NCBI GenBank assembly: GCA_945865485.1
Contig: CAMBEC010000010.1
Location: 1-52,890, forward strand
Length of the DNA: 52,890 nucleotides
Direction of reading: 5' to 3'
DNA from: Rickettsia typhi
GTDB lineage: Bacteria; Pseudomonadota; Alphaproteobacteria; Rickettsiales; Rickettsiaceae
The position numbers were made by a program, and so were the translations under genes. Of this stretch, positions 8,169-18,347 are shown piece by piece (the first letter of the stretch is position 1; every line of letters starts with the position of its first letter). The notes below the pieces were generated by a model. It saw nothing but the letters and a program-made list of their open reading frames with translations, was not told the DNA's origin and did no database searches.

Positions 8169-8702
8169 ATGAATAATTCATTAGTTCCTATTATCGTTCC
8201 TGCAACTATTACCGACTACAATACAGTCCAAAATATGGCGCGGTTTTATGTTTATGACAGAACTGGATTTATGAGATGGGAATGTCCTGAAAACGGTATG
8301 TTTGAATGTATAGATTTTAAGCATTATTTTGTAGACAATGATAAGAAAGCTTTTTTAATTAAGGTAGAGAATGAATTAGCAGGGTTTATCTTACTTGATA
8401 AAGAATGCTTATTAACTAAAGAGATAGATTGGAATATTGGAGAATTTTTTATTCTTGCAAAATTCCAAGGTAAAGGTGTAGCATTGAAAGTAATTGAGTT
8501 GATATTTAAAATGTATCCAGGAAAATGGTCTGTTGCTGTTATGCCTGAGAATATCAAAGCACTAAAATTTTGGCGCAAAGCAATTATCCTGGCAGCTGGA
8601 AATAAATTTACAGAAATTTTTAAAACCGAAAAGGAATTAAAAACATCAGACAATCCTGATCCATATGCAATGAATATATTTACTTTCGAAATAGCGATAT
8701 GA
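8169..8702 (+). CDS. GNAT family N-acetyltransferase (divergent)
   Basis: This 177-residue protein has a recognisable GNAT core: FLIKVENELAGFILLDKE, then IGEFFILAKFQGKGVALKVI as the acetyl-CoA site (Q-G-K-G-V-A), then WSVAVMPENIKALKFWRKAI. The pattern resembles GNATs with E-F-F-I-L at motif A. The N-terminal 60 residues are less typical. Its TGA overlaps the ATG of the Nudix gene (ATGA), implying co-translation. Substrate unknown. Confidence 0.75.
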   Translation: MNNSLVPIIVPATITDYNTVQNMARFYVYDRTGFMRWECPENGMFECIDFKHYFVDNDKKAFLIKVENELAGFILLDKECLLTKEIDWNIGEFFILAKFQGKGVALKVIELIFKMYPGKWSVAVMPENIKALKFWRKAIILAAGNKFTEIFKTEKELKTSDNPDPYAMNIFTFEIAI

Positions 8703-9142
8703 AAATCTATATGATAATTAAAAATTTTGTTTACTCGCTGCTAGGCAAGAAAACTATTGGTGCCAGAGCTCTGGTCCTAGACAATGATAAGATCCTGCTT
8801 ATAAAGCATACATATATGGAAGGATGGTGCACTATTGGTGGTGGTGTTGAAGAAGGAGAAGCTCCACAACAAACGATACTCAGAGAATTGTTAGAAGAAG
8901 TTGGTGTGGTAGCTAAATCTGTTAAATTGTTTAGTGTATATCATAGTCAAGCTGAGAAACGTGACGATTACGTCGTATTTTATATATGTACAGATTTTCT
9001 TGAAAAGAACTACATATGTGTTTCAGAAATAAAAGAAAAGAAATGGTTTAAATTGAAAGAGTTGCCTTCGGATATATCTCCCGCCACCCTAAGAAGGATT
9101 AAGGAGTATTATGGAGAGACAGAAATTAGCGACAAATGGTAG
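8699..9142 (+). CDS. Nudix hydrolase
   Basis: This 147-residue protein has a complete Nudix box near residues 48-70. It runs GGGVEEGEAPQQTILRELL and then EEVGV, fitting G-x5-E-x7-R-E-U-x-E-E-x-G-U. Members hydrolyse nucleoside diphosphates linked to another moiety, including oxidised nucleotides, nucleotide sugars and cofactors; the precise substrate cannot be told. It overlaps the GNAT upstream by 4 bases and the alkyltransferase gene downstream by 7 bases. A role in clearing damaged nucleotides would fit the DNA-repair neighbour, but that is inference. Confidence 0.88.
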   Translation: MKIYMIIKNFVYSLLGKKTIGARALVLDNDKILLIKHTYMEGWCTIGGGVEEGEAPQQTILRELLEEVGVVAKSVKLFSVYHSQAEKRDDYVVFYICTDFLEKNYICVSEIKEKKWFKLKELPSDISPATLRRIKEYYGETEISDKW

Positions 9143-9762
9143 TTAAAAAAGGCAAAGAACACTTTATTTATAATTGGTTGGATACTGGTAAAATGAGTCA
9201 AATATACCCGATGGCTAAGCCTAAAAAAGATTATTTACTAAAATCAGCATATATTGATACTCCTCTTGGATCTATGTTGGCAATTAGTGATGAAGAAGCC
9301 CTCTATCTACTGGAGTTTGCTGATCGACATAGTCTAGAGCGTCAAGTAGATATGCTTAAGACGAAGACTAAAGCGATAATTACTGCCGGGCAATCGGAGC
9401 CTATAAAGCTTATAAAATCTGAGCTACAAAGATATTTTGATGGTTCATTAAAAGAATTTACAACGCCTCTTCAGCTTTTAGGTAGTACGTTTCAAGAGAT
9501 TGTTTGGGAAGAGCTTATGTGTATTCCTTATGGTCAGACGCGAAGCTACAGTGACCAAGCTAAGGCTATCGGGAAACAGGAAGCATATAGAGCAGTTGCG
9601 AATGCCAATGGAGCAAATAAGTTGGCAATAATTATTCCTTGCCACCGTATTATCAACAGTAATGGTGATTTAGGTGGATATGGTGGTGGAGTTAACCGAA
9701 AAAAATGGCTTATAGATTTCGAGAAGCAAAAATCACTTCAGTGTAGTATGACCCTATGTTAG
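9136..9762 (+). CDS. ogt: Methylated-DNA--protein-cysteine methyltransferase
   Basis: This suicide DNA-repair protein removes O6-alkyl groups from guanine by transferring them to its own cysteine. The catalytic IIPCHRIINSNGDLGGYGGG and the preceding helix-turn-helix region YGQTRSYSDQAKAIGKQEAYRAVANA are intact. The N-terminal domain has the expected TPLGSMLAISDEEALYLLEF. The product is 208 residues from ATG 9136, which overlaps the Nudix stop. In-frame ATGs at 9193 and 9211 would give a length closer to typical Ogt, so the first 20-25 residues are doubtful. No Ada regulatory domain is present. Confidence 0.92.
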   Translation: MVVKKGKEHFIYNWLDTGKMSQIYPMAKPKKDYLLKSAYIDTPLGSMLAISDEEALYLLEFADRHSLERQVDMLKTKTKAIITAGQSEPIKLIKSELQRYFDGSLKEFTTPLQLLGSTFQEIVWEELMCIPYGQTRSYSDQAKAIGKQEAYRAVANANGANKLAIIIPCHRIINSNGDLGGYGGGVNRKKWLIDFEKQKSLQCSMTLC

Positions 9763-9785
9763 TTTTACTCAAAAGACTAGTTTAT

Positions 9786-10493
9786 ATGAAGAAACAACAA
9801 AAACTACCCTCAGAATCTATTATTTTAGATAAGCTAGGTCATAATATTAAAATCCCAGTTAGATATAGTTCTAGGGCAAAACGAATTTCAATTAGAGTAA
9901 ATCATAATGGGGCAGAATTAATATTACCTAATAAACATTATAATGCAGGTTATAGATTTTTATTATCAAAAGAATCTTGGGTAAGGCAAAAATTACAAAA
10001 TGCAATCAAGCACGAGCCCATAGACGATAAAACGATACCGATTTTTGGTGAAATATACTCATTACAACATATTGAAGCAAATTATTGTAACGTTCTAATT
10101 AAGCAGAATTTAGTCGAGGTTTATTCAAATATTCCACATGATAAGAGTATTTTAATAAAGTTCTTGCGCGATAAATTATTATTGGAAGTAACGAAGTTGG
10201 TTGATTTCTTCAGTGCAAAACACGGTTTAAGCTTCAGCAAGATTCGAATTATGAATAATAAAAATAAATGGGGTAGTTGTTCAAGTAAAGGAGTGCTTTC
10301 ATTTAATTGGCGCCTTGTTTTTGCGCCTAAAGAAATATTAGAATATTTAGTGGTGCATGAAATGTGTCATATAATAGAAATGAACCATAGTATACGTTTT
10401 TGGAATTTGGTCGACACACTTTATCCAAATTATAAATTAGCTAAATTATGGCTGAAGGGTAATGGTATGAGATTACATCAATACTTATTATAA
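9786..10493 (+). CDS. YgjP/SprT-like zinc metallopeptidase (DUF45)
   Basis: This protein of about 235 residues belongs to the YgjP-like metallopeptidase group. The zinc-binding motif is VVHEMCHIIEMNHSIRFW (H-E-x-x-H plus a downstream His). The family signature NNKNKWGSCSSKGVLSFNWRL lies just before it. The N-terminal SRAKRISIRVNHNGAELILP is also typical. The biological substrate is unknown for most members; in some genomes these genes sit with restriction systems, but none is seen here. The frame is open back to 9756, overlapping ogt, but ATG 9786 (MKKQQKLP) starts closer to the conserved part. Confidence 0.85.
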   Translation: MKKQQKLPSESIILDKLGHNIKIPVRYSSRAKRISIRVNHNGAELILPNKHYNAGYRFLLSKESWVRQKLQNAIKHEPIDDKTIPIFGEIYSLQHIEANYCNVLIKQNLVEVYSNIPHDKSILIKFLRDKLLLEVTKLVDFFSAKHGLSFSKIRIMNNKNKWGSCSSKGVLSFNWRLVFAPKEILEYLVVHEMCHIIEMNHSIRFWNLVDTLYPNYKLAKLWLKGNGMRLHQYLL

Positions 10494-10610
10494 CCGGCGT
10501 TTTGTTATCTGAAGTTCAAGAATATCTCCTTTCTGTGCTCTTATTTGACGGCACTAAAATTTTATGATTTAATAATTTTATGAACCTAAAGTAAAATATG
10601 AGGTATTGAA

Positions 10611-11021
10611 ATGTCAAAGATCAATGAACAAAAAGAAATGCTTAGAGCTAAAGGATTTGAACTAGAGGACTTGAATAATTGTAGTGATGAGGTGGTCTCA
10701 GCTCTTTATAAATCTGGTGGGGCAACTAGCTATATCCCTAAAAAAGATATAGTTAAATGTGGCGTCGATAGGATATTAGCACTGGATAGTTTAAATAGAG
10801 TTCCTCATGAAACGATGTTCACTATAAAAACTTTACTCAATTGTCCTGTCAAAAATATTTTGTTGTATTTGTATGCTGTAGAAAAAAATAAAATTGCCGC
10901 ATTATATGAAGAAGCGGATAATAATGATGATGATGATGTATTACTCAATGGTGTATTAAATCTAGAGGATGAATTTTCCCAAGATCTCTCCCTAATTGGA
11001 ATAGATACGGTTAATACATAA
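10611..11021 (+). CDS. Hypothetical protein with acidic C-terminus
   Basis: I do not recognise this 136-residue protein. The start is well supported by a GAGG sequence about 8 bases before the ATG. The sequence is hydrophilic, with predicted helices (EQKEMLRAKGFELEDLNNCS, HETMFTIKTLLNCPVKNILLYLYAVEK). It ends in an acidic stretch, ADNNDDDDVLLNG, and a further acidic tail. There is no signal peptide or membrane segment. It stands alone at the end of the accessory region, convergent with ubiD. Confidence 0.65.
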   Translation: MSKINEQKEMLRAKGFELEDLNNCSDEVVSALYKSGGATSYIPKKDIVKCGVDRILALDSLNRVPHETMFTIKTLLNCPVKNILLYLYAVEKNKIAALYEEADNNDDDDVLLNGVLNLEDEFSQDLSLIGIDTVNT

Positions 11022-11080
11022 CATCTCAGCCTAATAAGGCTAAAAGCCTGTAAGTTGAGTATATATAAAAGTGTTCTGGT

Positions 11081-11103
11081 GAATTTACACACTTTGTAAA
11101 TTC
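11081..11103. terminator. Hairpin between convergent genes
   Basis: GAATTTACA and TGTAAATTC form a perfect 9-base stem with a 5-base loop. The hairpin sits between the end of the hypothetical gene (plus) and the end of ubiD (minus). No clear T-run follows on either strand, so a bidirectional terminator is likely but not certain. Confidence 0.45.
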
Positions 11104-11152
11104 ATTCAAGCGGGCAGTACTATAGTCGATTAGTGAAAAAAACAAAACTTAC

Positions 11153-12637
11153 CTACTTTCCGCTTAAAATTTCTGCCCAAATATCATCAATTTTTTTAAC
11201 AATATCACTGTCCATTTTAATCACCTCGCCCCAATTACGTTTAGTCTCTGGTGATAATTTATTAGTTGCATCAATTCCTAGTTTGCTGCCCAAACCTGAT
11301 TCAACCGAGGCAAAGTCAAGATAATCAATTGCTGAGTTTTCAATAAATGTGGAGTCTCTTTTTGGATCGGTTCTTGTGGAGATTGCCCAAATTACTTCTT
11401 TCCAGTCTCGTATGTTAATGTCATCGTCAACGACAATGATAAATTTCGTATACATAAATTGCTGCAAAAATGACCAAATACCCATCATGATGCGTTTAGC
11501 TTGGCCTGCGTAAGTTTTTTTGATTGAGACGACAGCCACTCTATAAGAACAGCCTTCTGGGGGTAGATAAAAATCTATAATTTCAGGAAATTGTTGCTGT
11601 ATAAGTGGGACAAATATTTCATTTAGTGCTTCCCCGAGAATTGAAGGTTCATCTGGTGGTTTTCCAGTATAAGTACTTAAATATACAGGTTTCTTTTTCA
11701 TTGTGATTGTCTTAACTGTAAATACTGGAAATAATTCTACATCATTATAATATCCAGTATGGTCACCGAATGGGCCTTCTGGCTGATAGTCGGTAAGGCT
11801 AATTTCACCTTCCAAGATTATTTCTGCGTGGGCTGGAACTTTTAAATCAATTGTTTTGCACTGTACAAGCGGGAGTGGTTTGTTTTGAAGTAGCCCAGCA
11901 AAATTATACTCTGACATAGTGTTTGGAATCGGCATTACTGCTGCTAATGTAATCGCAGGATTGGCTCCGATTACTGCAGCTGCTGGCATAGTTTTGTTGC
12001 CAAGATTTTTCCATTTTACGTAATGCCCAGCACCACCACGCATTTTTAACCATCGCATTAGGAGTTTATTTTTACCGATTGGCTGAAGCCTGTATATTCC
12101 TAGGTTATAATTATCTGTTTTATCATTTCCGGTCCCTTTTGTTACAATCAGTGGCCATGTAATTAACGGGCTCACATCCCCGGGCCAACAGGTTTGGATA
12201 GGTAATATACTAAGATCAGGGTCGGTTATTATTATTTCCTGAGAGCTGCCCTTTGAAATAGTCTTTGGGTTCATTGATAAAATTCTTTTAGCAATTGGCA
12301 GCATCGCAAAAGTTTCCCTTAGCGAGGCGGGGGGCTCTGGATTTTTCATAAAAGCTAAAAGCTTACCAAAGTCTCTGAGCTGATCTGAACTTTTTATTCC
12401 AAGAGCAAGTGAAATTCGTTCTTTGCAGGCAAATAAGTTTGTAACAACTGGGTAGTCCGATAATGTGCCATCATCTTTAATTACATTCTCAAATAGTAGT
12501 GCCGGCCCATTTTGTGCTAAAAACCTGCGACTTATTTCTGTAATTTCAAGCCTAGTAGAAACAGATTTTGTGATTCTCTTTAAGTGATTATTTTTTTCAA
12601 GAAATATAAGAAATTCTTGGAGGTCTTTAAAATGCAT
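11153..12637 (-). CDS. ubiD: 4-hydroxy-3-polyprenylbenzoate decarboxylase UbiD
   Basis: This 494-residue member of the UbiD family removes the carboxyl group from the polyprenylated benzoate ring in ubiquinone synthesis, using prenylated FMN made by UbiX. Length is normal. Family landmarks are visible: [19 protein letters not shown] at the N-terminus, [48 protein letters not shown] and [20 protein letters not shown]. The Glu-rich EGEI...[11 protein letters not shown] block carries catalytic residues of the family. It begins 21 bases after lptF ends, so the two may be cotranscribed. Confidence 0.95.
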   Translation of the reverse strand: MHFKDLQEFLIFLEKNNHLKRITKSVSTRLEITEISRRFLAQNGPALLFENVIKDDGTLSDYPVVTNLFACKERISLALGIKSSDQLRDFGKLLAFMKNPEPPASLRETFAMLPIAKRILSMNPKTISKGSSQEIIITDPDLSILPIQTCWPGDVSPLITWPLIVTKGTGNDKTDNYNLGIYRLQPIGKNKLLMRWLKMRGGAGHYVKWKNLGNKTMPAAAVIGANPAITLAAVMPIPNTMSEYNFAGLLQNKPLPLVQCKTIDLKVPAHAEIILEGEISLTDYQPEGPFGDHTGYYNDVELFPVFTVKTITMKKKPVYLSTYTGKPPDEPSILGEALNEIFVPLIQQQFPEIIDFYLPPEGCSYRVAVVSIKKTYAGQAKRIMMGIWSFLQQFMYTKFIIVVDDDINIRDWKEVIWAISTRTDPKRDSTFIENSAIDYLDFASVESGLGSKLGIDATNKLSPETKRNWGEVIKMDSDIVKKIDDIWAEILSGK

Positions 12638-12658
12638 ATCTCTTATCCAAAACTGGTA

Positions 12659-13741
12659 TTAAAGGCTGTTTCTAGTACTTTGCCACATGCTAAAAATAAT
12701 ACAAATAAACACATTGCCATAACAGAGAAAAATATAATCCAAATCTTTATAAGCCATTTTTTGTAAGGTAAAGTGAAAGTATGATGCAATTAGAACCGGT
12801 ACAAAGGTGTAGATAAATTGTTTAACTTGAGTTTTTCGTGTGTATGAAAAATTAAGAAAAGTTGTTAGAGCCAAGAAAACAAAAACAAAATTAAATAAGG
12901 GCCAAATTAATCTTGAGTGGCCTTCAGTAATTAGACGGTTTTGTTTTTCAATTGGGATAGATAGGTTTGGCCAGAGCATTTGTGGGATAAATAATTCCAT
13001 GCTTGTTTTAGCACGATAAGGATCAGCATCATCTTGAGTTTCGCTAGTTATTTCAATCACTAAATGATCAAAGTGAAGCGTGGTAATATTTCCTTGTGCA
13101 TCATAGGAATGTCTTAATCCTTCTGATAATAGGAATTTAGTATTTTGCTGATCAGAGTTTAGGATCTCCCCTTTTTTAGCAAAAAAAATAGTTTTATTTT
13201 CTGGTATTTTATTATCAAATAAAATTATTCCCTGCATCTCATTATTTTTATTTTTCCTATCTACATATATCGTAGTATATTTTGAAATCTGGTTAAATGT
13301 TCGGTTTTCAATTATATTGGATACATAAGTTTCTTTAACATTACTGATGCTTGTTTTTAGGCTATTGTAAGAAACGGGCAATAGATAGGCAGAGATATAG
13401 GCAGCTATAATGGTTAGTATCGTAGCAACGAGTAAGGCTGGTTTTGCTATTTCATAATTATTAAGGCCCGCCCCTCTTAATATGATTAACTGCCTCTCGT
13501 CTTGAAGACGAGTATATACATAAATTACGCCTATTACAGAAATAATAGGCATTATCATAAACAACAAGTAAGGTATCAACAGTGCTACTAGTTTGATAAA
13601 GTTCTTTAATTCAACACCTTTTTCTAGCAGGCTAACTAAGTTCAATACTTGTACAATCCAGACTAGGCTAGTTAAAACTACAGTTATGACACACAATACT
13701 GGGATAATAGTTTTGGCAATATACTTACTGTAGATATACAT
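12659..13741 (-). CDS. lptF: LPS export permease LptF
   Basis: This 360-residue inner-membrane protein is of the YjgP/YjgQ type. With LptG it forms the transmembrane part of the LptB2FG transporter that extracts lipopolysaccharide from the inner membrane. It has the typical plan: helices near residues 10-30, 50-75 and 95-125, a periplasmic beta-rich domain in the middle, and three helices near the C-terminus. The coupling-helix region RLQDERQLIILRGAGLNNYEI is characteristic. LptF and LptG are hard to tell apart; the early E-L-x-x-L-R-x-A-G region favours LptF. The partner gene lies at 18348-19436 on the same strand. Confidence 0.85.
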   Translation of the reverse strand: MYIYSKYIAKTIIPVLCVITVVLTSLVWIVQVLNLVSLLEKGVELKNFIKLVALLIPYLLFMIMPIISVIGVIYVYTRLQDERQLIILRGAGLNNYEIAKPALLVATILTIIAAYISAYLLPVSYNSLKTSISNVKETYVSNIIENRTFNQISKYTTIYVDRKNKNNEMQGIILFDNKIPENKTIFFAKKGEILNSDQQNTKFLLSEGLRHSYDAQGNITTLHFDHLVIEITSETQDDADPYRAKTSMELFIPQMLWPNLSIPIEKQNRLITEGHSRLIWPLFNFVFVFLALTTFLNFSYTRKTQVKQFIYTFVPVLIASYFHFTLQKMAYKDLDYIFLCYGNVFICIIFSMWQSTRNSL

Positions 13742-13854
13742 AGGTTATTGTAAAATAAGTTATCAATGCCAAGCCACTTACTTATATATAGTAAATTACC
13801 TAATACAATGTGATTTACTATAGTCTTAAGTTAAGTTAGCGTAAATTTATATGA

Positions 13855-14310
13855 TTATTTTGTGCTAATTCCCCATTGTTCACAGAGCTCTTTGTGTTGT
13901 TTCTCGTATTTTTCAGTCCTTACGCGCATCCTTGCGGAATATATTCTGACAACCAGTAATGGCATTGAAGCGTAAAGTAATTGACCAATAAGGGCAGCCC
14001 CATAAATAATCATCCATGTTCCGACATCAGCTAAGAGCTGTTGAGCAAGATAATCTACAGAATTTGCTTCCCATACACGTATAAGATAAGGCATAACCCC
14101 AATCAAATTAAAGCTACATATGGTAGCGGAAAGACATCTATGCTCATTTTTATCAAAGAAGATAGCAAAAATGGTTGGCAACATTGCTGTTGCAAAAAAG
14201 ATAAAGGCATATCTCGAAATAACTATTACCATTAGCGCGATTACTACAGCAATAACCTTTATCAAAGAAGAGGCAAACTTAAAGTTTTTATCGGTGTCTG
14301 ATTGTAACAT
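13855..14310 (-). CDS. Hypothetical membrane protein downstream of the mreBC-pseudokinase genes
   Basis: This protein of about 151 residues has four predicted membrane helices, in FKFASSLIKVIAVVIALMVI, YAFIFFATAMLPTIFAIFF, CSFNLIGVMPYLIRVW and TWMIIYGAALIGQLLYAS. A charged cytoplasmic-type tail rich in Arg, Lys and Glu follows. ATG 14310 is chosen because AGGT lies just upstream and it begins 8 bases after the pseudokinase stop; an earlier ATG at 14352 would overlap that gene. By position it could replace MreD, but I see no MreD signature. Function unknown. Confidence 0.7.
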   Translation of the reverse strand: MLQSDTDKNFKFASSLIKVIAVVIALMVIVISRYAFIFFATAMLPTIFAIFFDKNEHRCLSATICSFNLIGVMPYLIRVWEANSVDYLAQQLLADVGTWMIIYGAALIGQLLYASMPLLVVRIYSARMRVRTEKYEKQHKELCEQWGISTK

Positions 14311-14318
14311 ATGGATAC

Positions 14319-16361
14319 CTAAATTATTACTGCTACTGTTACGATAAAACATAAAACGTAAGAGACCAGTACAGTGGTTTTTTGTCCAAGCAACAGAGCT
14401 CCACTGAATATCTTGTCCTCATTACGTAGTGTTTTGATCTTTTCTTCAATTAGTTTTGTTTTTCTGCATGCCTCATAATAACCATTATAGTCATTAATAA
14501 ACTGTTGCTGATCAGATAAAATCTGAATAATTTTCTTTAAATTAGCCTCTTTTGCAACTTCGGTAAGCTGGGTAATAATCCTTTTTTTAAATTCAGCATT
14601 ATGTATGTGTTCTTCAAATAAATCTTTTAAATCTGAGACAATAACGTTGCATATATTAGGGATTCTTATTTCTGGTTCGTGTTGTTCAAGAATATTCAAT
14701 ACACTTAGTCCCCTTATTACAGGGTGCTCAGCAAACCTTGGAAAATTAGGGAGTATAGCTGATTTTATATCTTCCATAAGTTCTAGCTTTGCGGCAATAA
14801 AAGCAATTATATTACGATCAATATTAAATTTTTTAGGGTTTTTCTCAGCGTATGCATCTAAAGCGTTCAATAATTCAGGAATTGTCGTTACATATTTACC
14901 TTTCAAGACTGGAGAGTAACAACAAGCATTATTATTTAATGAATAAGCAAACCTTTCTATGCTCTTTGCCACTGAACCAGTAGATATGTGGGAAGCAATA
15001 CGTAGATAATCATCAGCAGGTATTTTTTTCAAATAACCCGAGGCATAGTGATTTTTTTGATAAAGTAACCACGACTCATCCTTAATTAACTTTAGTACTT
15101 TTTCAACCAATTCTCTCTTATTTTGTGTAACTAAATAATATACAAAATAAGGAATAGAAGCTGCGGACAATGCAACACCCTCATATCTTATCGGACCGTT
15201 TGGATCTAAAAGCGATAATAATTTTGATACTTTAATGTTAGAGTTAACTGAGTTGGTTACCATAAAAGGAGATTCTGATTTCTTATCAACAATTGCTTTT
15301 ATTTGTTCTAATGAATCACTATCTAATAGTTCTCTGCTTGCCCACTTAAATAATTTATTATCTCTGATAAATTTAATTGCTTCAGGCCAGTTATGAAAAA
15401 GCGCGTAAGAAATTGATTTTAAACTCGAATAGTTAACTTCATCAAAAGCAATAGTATTTTTATTATCAGATATTGACTCGTGTGCAGCTTTTGTAATTTT
15501 GCTTGATAGCCACTCTTTAATTTGATTTAGTTCCCATCTAATATTTGCTTCGTCATGAAGCGTCCATTTAAAAAACACGCGTAATTTTTCTGGTACCCTT
15601 GTTCCTGAAAGGAGATATTTACTGGTAGTGTTTTCGAATCGTGCATTATTATATTCAATAATACTTTTGTGCTCTTTCCAAATTGATTTTGCTGTATAAG
15701 CTTCAAATACAGTGACCCCTAGAGCGTATATATCCGATTTTACATTAAGTACGTAGCGTGCCGCTACATGGCATCCAGCTAGTTCTGGAGCCAAATACTG
15801 CCCCTCTTGATGAAAATTTGGATATGAATCAACAAATTCTCGTAGAGCAAGAAATTCACCGTCATGCATCAAAATGTTAGAAGGTTTTATGGTATAGCAA
15901 TAAATATCTGCATTACTTAATTTAGTGAAAACATCCAAAAGTTTTTCTATTAGGTCTTCTAGACCTGCAGTATTAATTGTATTGCCACTTGCAAGGTAGG
16001 TAGCAAGATTATCAGAAGGATTATATCTGTCTACTATAACAGCTAAATGTTCTTCTTTAGTTGAAGAGAGTCTAACAACAGAGTAATCATAAATTTGATT
16101 AAGATTATTTATCCTATTTTTACAGAGGGAATCTATATTTTTTATTGGGTGTAAAAAATCATTTTCAAAAACGATAGCAAAGAATTCTTCGTCAGTTTCT
16201 GAATTAGTGGCATAGTAATATCTACAAAAATTGTTGCTAAGTTCTAGCACTTCTTCATTGAGATGAATTCTGTAAACCTCGCTCACAGAATCCTCTACGG
16301 TACTTCTTGGTACTTCAAATATAGAGCTATTTTTTGAATTATCTTCTATTTTATTATTCAT
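14319..16361 (-). CDS. Predicted pseudokinase with C-terminal membrane anchor
   Basis: This protein of about 680 residues starts with a region that follows the plan of a eukaryote-like Ser/Thr kinase but lacks catalytic residues. The usual VAIK lysine is replaced in EEFFAIVFEN. The HRDxKPxN loop reads CYTIKPSNIL, so the catalytic Asp is lost. The DFG motif is ALREFVDS. Structural motifs are kept: YLAPELAG for APE and KSDIYALGVTVFEAY for the F-helix. The remaining 400 residues are helical and unrecognised. The last 20 residues form one membrane helix, suggesting a tail-anchored protein. It lies 36 bases after mreC (a TTG at 16388 is an alternative start). Confidence 0.7.
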   Translation of the reverse strand: MNNKIEDNSKNSSIFEVPRSTVEDSVSEVYRIHLNEEVLELSNNFCRYYYATNSETDEEFFAIVFENDFLHPIKNIDSLCKNRINNLNQIYDYSVVRLSSTKEEHLAVIVDRYNPSDNLATYLASGNTINTAGLEDLIEKLLDVFTKLSNADIYCYTIKPSNILMHDGEFLALREFVDSYPNFHQEGQYLAPELAGCHVAARYVLNVKSDIYALGVTVFEAYTAKSIWKEHKSIIEYNNARFENTTSKYLLSGTRVPEKLRVFFKWTLHDEANIRWELNQIKEWLSSKITKAAHESISDNKNTIAFDEVNYSSLKSISYALFHNWPEAIKFIRDNKLFKWASRELLDSDSLEQIKAIVDKKSESPFMVTNSVNSNIKVSKLLSLLDPNGPIRYEGVALSAASIPYFVYYLVTQNKRELVEKVLKLIKDESWLLYQKNHYASGYLKKIPADDYLRIASHISTGSVAKSIERFAYSLNNNACCYSPVLKGKYVTTIPELLNALDAYAEKNPKKFNIDRNIIAFIAAKLELMEDIKSAILPNFPRFAEHPVIRGLSVLNILEQHEPEIRIPNICNVIVSDLKDLFEEHIHNAEFKKRIITQLTEVAKEANLKKIIQILSDQQQFINDYNGYYEACRKTKLIEEKIKTLRNEDKIFSGALLLGQKTTVLVSYVLCFIVTVAVII

Positions 16362-16397
16362 TTTTCTAAATATCTCGAGCTTCGACAAGTTTATAGA

Positions 16398-17240
16398 TTA
16401 TTCAGTATTTGATGCGACCACAACAAAATCAATTTTATTGAGGTCGTCAAGCATTTCTACGAATGCTTCCTTATCTTTAACTTTAATTACAGTAGCAATT
16501 GGTATTCCTCTAGGAAATATTTTCCCATCACCAGAAGTAAGAATTATTTCTCCAACCTGCGCATTGTGATCTTCTTGTAAATAGATAATTTTCAAATTAT
16601 TATCTTGCCTTGCCAAAATCCCACGTGCTTTTGAGTTTTCGGTTATAACTGGGATTCGAGAGTTATGATCATTTATAAGCATTACAGTAGAATAGTTATT
16701 TCCTGTTTCTGTAATTCTGCCAATCAAACCTTTTGTTCCTCGTATAATGTCATTAACTTTTACGTTGTCGTTTTCTCCGGCTTGTATTATCGCATAGCTA
16801 GTAAATGGGCTCATCATTGTGCCTACTATTTTTGCTGTAACAAATTTTTCTTCAATATTTTGTGGCACATTAAGTATCTCTTTCAAAGCTGTATTTTCTG
16901 CTTTTAAAGAAGATGCTAGTTCTTGGGTCTTTGATAAAGAAGCTATCTCAAGTTTTAACTGTAGATTCTCAGCCTCTAAATCTTGAAAATAAGAAGCCAT
17001 TGAATATAAAGATTTTGCCGTATTAACTGACTGGCCATATACAATTGTTCCAAGAGATAACGTTTTCCCTATGGAATCAAGTGCAAAGGTAGCTATTGTT
17101 TTGGGATAAGAAAAATACAGCAAGAAACACGAAAGCAATATGAGTGCAGTAACCAAGGACTTTCTAATAAAGAATAAAGTAAATTTACTCAATTCTATTA
17201 GATTATTCTTAGTTTGTACCCTGTTCTCTAATATCGCCAC
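16398..17240 (-). CDS. mreC: Rod shape-determining protein MreC
   Basis: This 280-residue protein is the periplasmic scaffold of the elongasome. It has one membrane helix near residues 28-50, then a coiled coil (FQDLEAENLQLKLEIASLSK and onward, to about residue 120), then the beta-rich MreC domain with VTAKIVGTMMSPFTSYAIIQAG, GLIGRITETGNNYSTVMLIN and GKIFPRGIPIATVIKV. MreC links MreB to peptidoglycan synthases. It begins 3 bases after the mreB stop, so the two are cotranscribed. No mreD, pbp2 or rodA follows, unlike the common order. Confidence 0.95.
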   Translation of the reverse strand: MAILENRVQTKNNLIELSKFTLFFIRKSLVTALILLSCFLLYFSYPKTIATFALDSIGKTLSLGTIVYGQSVNTAKSLYSMASYFQDLEAENLQLKLEIASLSKTQELASSLKAENTALKEILNVPQNIEEKFVTAKIVGTMMSPFTSYAIIQAGENDNVKVNDIIRGTKGLIGRITETGNNYSTVMLINDHNSRIPVITENSKARGILARQDNNLKIIYLQEDHNAQVGEIILTSGDGKIFPRGIPIATVIKVKDKEAFVEMLDDLNKIDFVVVASNTE

Positions 17241-17243
17241 TAA

Positions 17244-18314
<1,071 letters not shown>

Positions 18315-18347
18315 TTAAAATAGATGATAATATAGCTCTGCAGTATA

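Noticed and set aside
13855..14310. Membrane protein called MreD
   Set aside because: Size and position fit, but I cannot see MreD-specific motifs, so I left it unnamed.
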